DNA from: Lentisphaeria bacterium
Lineage (GTDB): Bacteria; Verrucomicrobiota; Lentisphaeria; Victivallales; UBA1829
Length of the DNA: 15,543 nucleotides
Direction of reading: 5' to 3'
Assembly: GCA_017504325.1 (NCBI GenBank)
Contig: JAFVRL010000117.1
Location: 1-15,543 of the forward strand
Made by a program: the position numbers and the translations under genes. The notes beneath the pieces are model-generated. The model saw nothing but the letters and a program-made list of their open reading frames with translations, searched no databases and had not been told where the DNA came from. Of this stretch, positions 7,521 through 13,200 are shown in pieces. The number at the start of each line of letters is the position of its first letter. The first letter of the stretch is position 1.

Positions 7521-8408
7521 TTATTTTTCATCTTCAAAAGAAAGTGTCCCCGAAAAAACTGTCTCTGCCGGGCCTGCTAAATACACTCCCTTTAAAATAT
7601 TCCATTCTTCAATAATTTCAATGTCTATTTCATCCCCTTTTCTGCAAAAAAGCCGTAATTTTTCAGGGAAGGAGAAAAATTTTCTCAATACAACAGCAGA
7701 AGAAGAACATCCCGTACCGCAGCAGAGCGTCTCTTCTTCCACGCCCCGTTCATAGGTACGGATGGATATTTCAGGGATTTTTTTCTGTTTTTCCCCTCCC
7801 CTGAAAAAGAGGAAATCCGCATTGGCACCATCAGGAGCAAAAAGTGGATGATACCGTAAAAACGCTCCGAATTTTTTTACATCCAGAGTATTCCATTCTT
7901 CCCGGTTTTCCAGAACGGTAACAGCGTGGGGAACACCTGCCGCACCTTTGAAAACCCTGTACTTTTTTCCTTCAAACGCAACGGCATACTCTTTAAATTC
8001 CTCCGTTACATCCAACTGGATCTTTACTCTTTTCCCGTATTCATCAAGGATCTCGGTTTCCGCCTCCAATCCTGCGGAAAGAAAACAAACTTTCCTTTCC
8101 TTCTGCAAAAGTCCTTTCTGCCAGACAAAGGAAGCCGCACACCGCAATCCGTTACCGCACATGGCGGCACTTCCACCGTCACTGTTGAAGTAAAACATCT
8201 CCCCCATGACAGAAAAATTTTTACTGCGGCGGGATAATGTTCTTACAAGGATAAGACCATCTCCCCCGATCCCCAGATGCCGGTCACAGAGAAAAGCGAT
8301 CCTCTCCTGACTGAAAAACTCCTCTATTTCCACAGGAGACAATGCAGAAGCGTCGGCAAGAATAAAATCATTGCCCGCACCATGCATCTTTGTAAAATGA
8401 AAGTCCAT
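7521..8408 (-). CDS. dapF: Diaminopimelate epimerase
   Basis: DapF interconverts LL- and meso-diaminopimelate without a cofactor, using two cysteines as base and acid. This copy has 295 residues. The first catalytic cysteine is C84 in MCGNGLRC; the second is C230 in ETLCCGTG. Two differences from the usual signature stand out. The residue before the second catalytic cysteine is itself cysteine (C229) where most homologues have alanine. The segment ERGVEEETL carries an extra acidic residue in place of the glycine of ERGVGETL. HGAGNDF (9-15) and GIGGDG (46-51) are normal family motifs. AGGAG lies 8 bases before the ATG. The gene follows der by 32 bases and is followed by dapA, so both act on the same pathway from one transcript. 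The overall fold is conserved and I expect an active enzyme. Confidence 0.93.
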   Translation of the reverse strand: MDFHFTKMHGAGNDFILADASALSPVEIEEFFSQERIAFLCDRHLGIGGDGLILVRTLSRRSKNFSVMGEMFYFNSDGGSAAMCGNGLRCAASFVWQKGLLQKERKVCFLSAGLEAETEILDEYGKRVKIQLDVTEEFKEYAVAFEGKKYRVFKGAAGVPHAVTVLENREEWNTLDVKKFGAFLRYHPLFAPDGANADFLFFRGGEKQKKIPEISIRTYERGVEEETLCCGTGCSSSAVVLRKFFSFPEKLRLFCRKGDEIDIEIIEEWNILKGVYLAGPAETVFSGTLSFEDEK

Positions 8409-8440
8409 TTCCCCGTCTCCTGTTCCGGCAGCAGAAACTG

Positions 8441-10135
8441 TTATTTCCGCTTTGCCCGGTGGGTCCTTCTTCCGGCGGCAAGAGCCCTCCCCTTACCGGA
8501 ACGCACCGGTCCCTCCGAAGGTTTATGTCCGGCTCTTCTGCCTTTGCCTGCCATACCTTTTTTGATAAAGGGGGAAGTCTTTTTCTTTTTGTCTGAAGAA
8601 CTCTTCTTCTCTTTTTCCTTTTCTCCGTCCTTACCGCCTCTGGCAAGGAGATCGGCAAGAGCCTCCCTGCGGCGTGCCTTCATCAGGACCTGAAGGGGAA
8701 AACCCTTGAACTCAAAGGCATTGCGCATATAGTTCTCAATATAAAGACGGTAGTTTTCCGTAAGATATTTGGGATTATTCACAAAGAGAGAAAATGTGGG
8801 AGGAGTATTGCCCAGCATCGTCCCGTAATAGATTTTGAAGGCATGTCCCCCTACAAGGGGCGGAGCATTTTTTTCCTGTGCATCGGTAATAACACGGTTG
8901 AGCATGGAAGTAGTCACTTTCATACTCATCGTTGCCCGCAGATCTGCAATGAGTGCATACAATTCATCCAGATTGTAACCGTTTTTGGCAGAGACCAGCA
9001 GAAGAGGCGCATATTTCATTCGGGGGAATGTTTCATGCAGTTCTTTCTGGAAATCCGCAGGCTTTTTCCCTTTGCAAAGGTCGAACTTATTGGCAACGAT
9101 GATACATCCCTTGCCGGATTCCGTGATCATTCTTGCAATGGTTTTATCCTGGGAGGTGGAACCGCCGTTGGGGGCTTCAATAAGGAACAACACGATATCA
9201 CAGGATTCCAATGCCTGTTCCGCGCGCATAATACTGTAATGCTCCACTGCTTCAGAGATTTTGGAGCGTTTCCGCAATCCGGCAGTATCCACCAGAACCG
9301 CAGGAACTTTCTCCCCGTTGCAATCCAGTGTGAAATCCACATCCACAGCATCACGGGTAGTCCCGGCAACATCACTTACAATGACCCGTTTTTCACCCAG
9401 CATACGGTTGACCAGAGAGGATTTACCCACATTGGGACGGCCCAGAACAGCAATACGCAAAGGTTCCACTTCATTGGCAAGGTCATCCGCATTTGCCTGA
9501 ACCTCTTTCAGAGCTTCAGACATAAGGGCGTCGATACCGGAACGGTGCAGGCAGCTTACGGCAAAAAGTTTTTTGAATCCCAATATACTGAACTCTGCAG
9601 CACATTCCGCTGTACTCATATTATCCGCTTTATTTACAACCACGATGATGTTTTTGCCGGAGGCGCGCAATCTTGCAGCAATACTTTTGTCCAGTTCAGT
9701 AAGTCCCGCAGTAACATCCACCACAAAAAACACTGTATCTGCGGATTCCACAGCAGTTTCCACCTGTGCTTCGATACTGCTGTCCCAGAAATCCACTTTC
9801 TTCTTTTCTCCGGAGAACATCCCCAGTCCCCCGGTATCAATAAGATTGAATCTTTTTCCGTCCCTCACACCGGTGGATACCACCCGGTCACGGGTCACTC
9901 CGCTGTCAAAGTGGACAATGGCGAGGCGTTTGCGCAATATGGCATTGAAAAGGGAGGATTTACCCACATTGGGACGCCCGACAATGGCAATCACGGGAAG
10001 AACAGGTCTCTCCATATCTTCAAAAACTGTCTTTTCCCCGTTTTCAGCAGCCTGCTGTTCCCGCATATTCTGCTCAAGGATATATTGATCCCGGATCTCC
10101 TGCAGAGATCTTTTTCCGGTCTTTTTTTCATTCAT
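8441..10135 (-). CDS. der: Ribosome-assembly GTPase Der (EngA) with extended tails
   Basis: Der is a tandem GTPase needed for 50S subunit maturation. Both G domains are complete: GRPNVGKS at 53-60 with DTGG (100-103) and NKAD (168-171), then GRPNVGKS at 232-239 with DTAG (283-286) and NKFD (349-352). A KH-like RNA-binding domain occupies about 403-490. At 564 residues it is longer than the usual 440-490. A charged N-terminal extension of about 47 residues precedes the first G domain, and a C-terminal tail (488-564) has about 28 Lys/Arg, including KKKK at 516-519. The long start is preferred because AAAGGAG lies 9 bases before that ATG. The internal ATG at residue 41 has no good ribosome site. 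It follows the beta-helix gene's terminator by about 45 bases and starts the der-dapF-dapA cluster. No clear promoter is visible in that gap, so read-through is possible. Confidence 0.96.
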   Translation of the reverse strand: MNEKKTGKRSLQEIRDQYILEQNMREQQAAENGEKTVFEDMERPVLPVIAIVGRPNVGKSSLFNAILRKRLAIVHFDSGVTRDRVVSTGVRDGKRFNLIDTGGLGMFSGEKKKVDFWDSSIEAQVETAVESADTVFFVVDVTAGLTELDKSIAARLRASGKNIIVVVNKADNMSTAECAAEFSILGFKKLFAVSCLHRSGIDALMSEALKEVQANADDLANEVEPLRIAVLGRPNVGKSSLVNRMLGEKRVIVSDVAGTTRDAVDVDFTLDCNGEKVPAVLVDTAGLRKRSKISEAVEHYSIMRAEQALESCDIVLFLIEAPNGGSTSQDKTIARMITESGKGCIIVANKFDLCKGKKPADFQKELHETFPRMKYAPLLLVSAKNGYNLDELYALIADLRATMSMKVTTSMLNRVITDAQEKNAPPLVGGHAFKIYYGTMLGNTPPTFSLFVNNPKYLTENYRLYIENYMRNAFEFKGFPLQVLMKARRREALADLLARGGKDGEKEKEKKSSSDKKKKTSPFIKKGMAGKGRRAGHKPSEGPVRSGKGRALAAGRRTHRAKRK

Positions 10136-10181
10136 AATTCTTTTCTCCTTTATTTCTCCAGTTTCTTCCCGTCCCGTAAGA

Positions 10182-10222
10182 GAAAAAGCAAGGGAAAGGA
10201 TCTCTTTATATGATCCTTTCCC
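10182..10222 (-). terminator. Intrinsic terminator after the beta-helix gene
   Basis: On the minus strand GGGAAAGGATC and GATCCTTTCCC form a perfect 11-bp stem around a 9-base loop, followed by TTGCTTTTTCT. It starts about 25 bases past the stop of the giant gene. The T-run is interrupted by GC, so some read-through into der is possible. Confidence 0.8.
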
Positions 10223-10247
10223 CGCCGTTGTGTTTCACCGGAAAATG

Positions 10248-13200
10248 TTATGCCTTGATGTCCAGAAGTTCCTCAAGAGCCTTATCAAAGTCATCTTTGA
10301 AGACATCTGCATGTTTGAAGAGAGAGGCGACTTTCTCCACGGTATCACCGATACTTCCGGAGATCTCCGCAATTGCCTCGTTCAGCGCATCCCCTTCTGC
10401 CATCTCTTCCGCTTCTGCTGCGGGAGCAGGAGCAACAGGTACACCATCGGCAGTTGTGGGAGTCATGTAATACTCGCTGTCCAGTTCATCCTGGGGAGCA
10501 TTGACAGATTCACTGATATATTCTTCGGAGGTAAACATTTCCCCGATATCCGCGCGTTCCGTTACCCGGAAACCGGAAACGATACCACTTGCCACAGAAG
10601 AATCGAAGTCTTCTGTAACAGGCATTGCCATACGGTCTTTTTCCGCAATACCTCCGGGAAGTCCGGAAACAGTCAGAGCAAAATTGTTCTTTCCGTAATA
10701 ATCCAGGAATCCGTTGAATGCGGCATTGTAATATTCGGAATTCAATCCGGGTCCGTAATCCACAGAGTAGGAACCACTCCAGAATGCACCTACACCGGGC
10801 ATGGTGAAGTACTGCACAGGAGAATAACGCACGATCGTTCCATCCACAGGAGCGGCATCTGTCATCACTGTCCAGGACTGGTTCACCAGCGGATCGTAGA
10901 AGTCACCGGTTGTGATAAGTTCATCTCTGTAAACATCGGAGTAGGCAATATTGAGTGTACCGTCAGCATTGACAGAATACATGGAGAAGGAACCACGGTC
11001 ATCGGCAATACTGTCCACAGGTCTCAACATACCGTTGATTACCTGATTTCCGGCAAAGACGGCATTGTAACTATCCACAACATTGTAAGCCTGTGCAAGA
11101 ACTCCATTGACAGGAGCAGTTGCATCATTGGTGGCAATGATACTGTTGTGGATATATACTTTATCCCCTTCCACAAGGATTCCGGCATCATTGGATATAT
11201 CGGCAATGGTGGAATTGAGAATATAAGCATTTCCTTCCGCATCCACTTTCACAGTGCCGTTTCCTTCCGTATCCGCAATGGTTGTGGAGATAATTGCGAT
11301 ATTTCCGTTACCCGCAACAGCAGCATTTCCTTTATTATTGGTCATGGAGACCTCATCAAGGAATACTTTGTCATTACCATAGACCACAGCATCCGTTACC
11401 GTGTTGCCGCTTATGCTGCTGCCGGTCACTGTAACAGAAGAACCTGCTTCGTGGGCATTGATGATCTTGTCTGTTGCAGTATTGCCGTTGAGCGTACTGT
11501 TGCTGACGATCACCGCACCAACCGTTTCGATCACAGAATTGGTCACGATGTTATCTGCAAAGGTACTGCCAGAAACACTTACATCGGAAAGTCCGCCATT
11601 GATCAGGGAGTTACCGGCAGTATTTTCCTCAAATCTGCTGTCGGCGATCCCCACATCCCCAGTGGCATCCAGGAAGGCTCCTGCGGCAGCATTGCCGCTG
11701 AAAGCACTTTCTGCAATACTGATGGCAGCACCATCAGCAATATATTTGCCGCTGTTATCTGTGAAGGTACTGCCGGTTACCGTTATATCACCTGCAGTTT
11801 CCACAACCGCATTCCCGGCGGTATTACCGCTGAAGGAACTTGCAGAAACCGTAACATCCGTCACACCGTCGATCACAGATTCGCTTGCGGTGTTATCCGT
11901 AAAGGTACTGCCGGAAACACTTACAGAAGATCCGGAATCCAGCACATTTCCTGCGGTATTGCCGTCAAAGACAGACTTGCTCACATTGATACTTCCATCA
12001 GCATCAACAACGGCAACAGTTGCAGTATTACCGGTAAAGGTGCTGCCGGAAATACGGATGTCATCCCCGGCGACCACAGCTTTACCTGTATTGCTGTCGA
12101 AAGAACTTGCAGAAACCGTAACATCTCCGTTACTGAAGATGACTGCACCCTCTTCTGCGGAATTGCCGTTAAAGACCGTTCCGGAGATCCGGAGATCATT
12201 TTCGCTGTAAATGGCTCCGCCGTTACCGGAAGCAGTATTATTGCTGAATACACTGTTGGCGACTGTGAAGCTGCCGGCATTGTAAACAGCCCCGCCATTG
12301 ACGGCAGAACCGTTTGTAAAGACCACTCCGTCGGCAGTGACTGCGGCACCGTTGGCAATATTGAGAATACCGCCATTGACGGACTTATTGAGATGCATTG
12401 CATTTTCACTGGTCACGCCCCAGATGAGCGCGCCGTTTTCATCTACAAGGTAGTTACCGTTTTCATCCTGAAGGTATCCTTCCTCCGTTTCGTAATATCC
12501 GGCATCCAGAGCAATATTCTTAATGGTCACGCCTTCACTGTTGACCGTAAACATGGCTCCGCCCAGATCACCGCTGACAGAAACTGTAATATCGTTACCG
12601 CCGTCAACAGTTACCGCATTATCCAGAATGATACCGGAATCAAGGGTCACATTGCCCCAGTCGCCGAGACCGTCTGCAAAGGTGACAGTAAAGACGGTTC
12701 CGGTCTGTTCATAAAGGTTCTGGGCATATTCAAGAGCTTCCCGCAGAGAGATCTCTGTATTGGCAAGCATCTCATCCACAGTGGTGGTCACAACGATATC
12801 CATCTTGTTTACGGTATCAGCATAGGCTCTGGAATAGGCACCGATGGTGATATTGCTCTGACCGAGATAACGGTGACTGCCGTTTCCGGATACAAAGATC
12901 TCTCCGATGGTGTCATACTTGATATTTTCCTGATAATAGGAAGAGAGTGCAGCACCGTCTATATCTCTCCATACGGTACTTCCGGCAACTCTGTATGCCA
13001 GAGCCCTGTTGCCGTTGAGATCCGTATAGACCGCAGTGATCACTCCGCCCTGGGCGGCGGCACTTGCCCGGTCAATAACAGGTACTCCGCTTTCAGCATC
13101 AAGAACAAGATTTCCATCTCCGTCATAGGTGAAGGCATTTCTGCCGGCTGCACCGGTGAGAGAATTGACGACCTTCACACTGACCATATCATTGTTCGTA

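Larger units (their letters stand above)
11334..12248 (-). repeat. Ladder of about 14 beta-helix rungs, period about 23 residues
   Basis: Within the giant protein, [F/L/I/M]xxN motifs begin at residues 1094, 1119, 1143, 1164, 1187, 1209, 1232, 1255, 1276, 1299, 1323, 1346, 1372 and 1395. Steps are 21-26 residues. Each is preceded by a strand such as DVTVSASS or DIRISGST. One step matches one coil of a right-handed parallel beta-helix. FTDN and FTGN units recur at 1164, 1209 and 1255, suggesting duplication of two-rung blocks. Confidence 0.8.

Noticed and set aside
7489..7656. 15-base repeat CTGCAAAAAAGCCGT at 7489-7503 (dapF-dapA gap) and 7642-7656 (inside dapF)
   Set aside because: It contains an A-run, one copy is within coding sequence, and one such match in 15 kb is not very improbable. 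No regulatory logic is evident.
11334..12248. The repeated segment considered as a CRISPR or tandem-repeat array
   Set aside because: Units vary in length and sequence, remain in frame and encode a protein rung pattern. There are no constant repeats with unique spacers.
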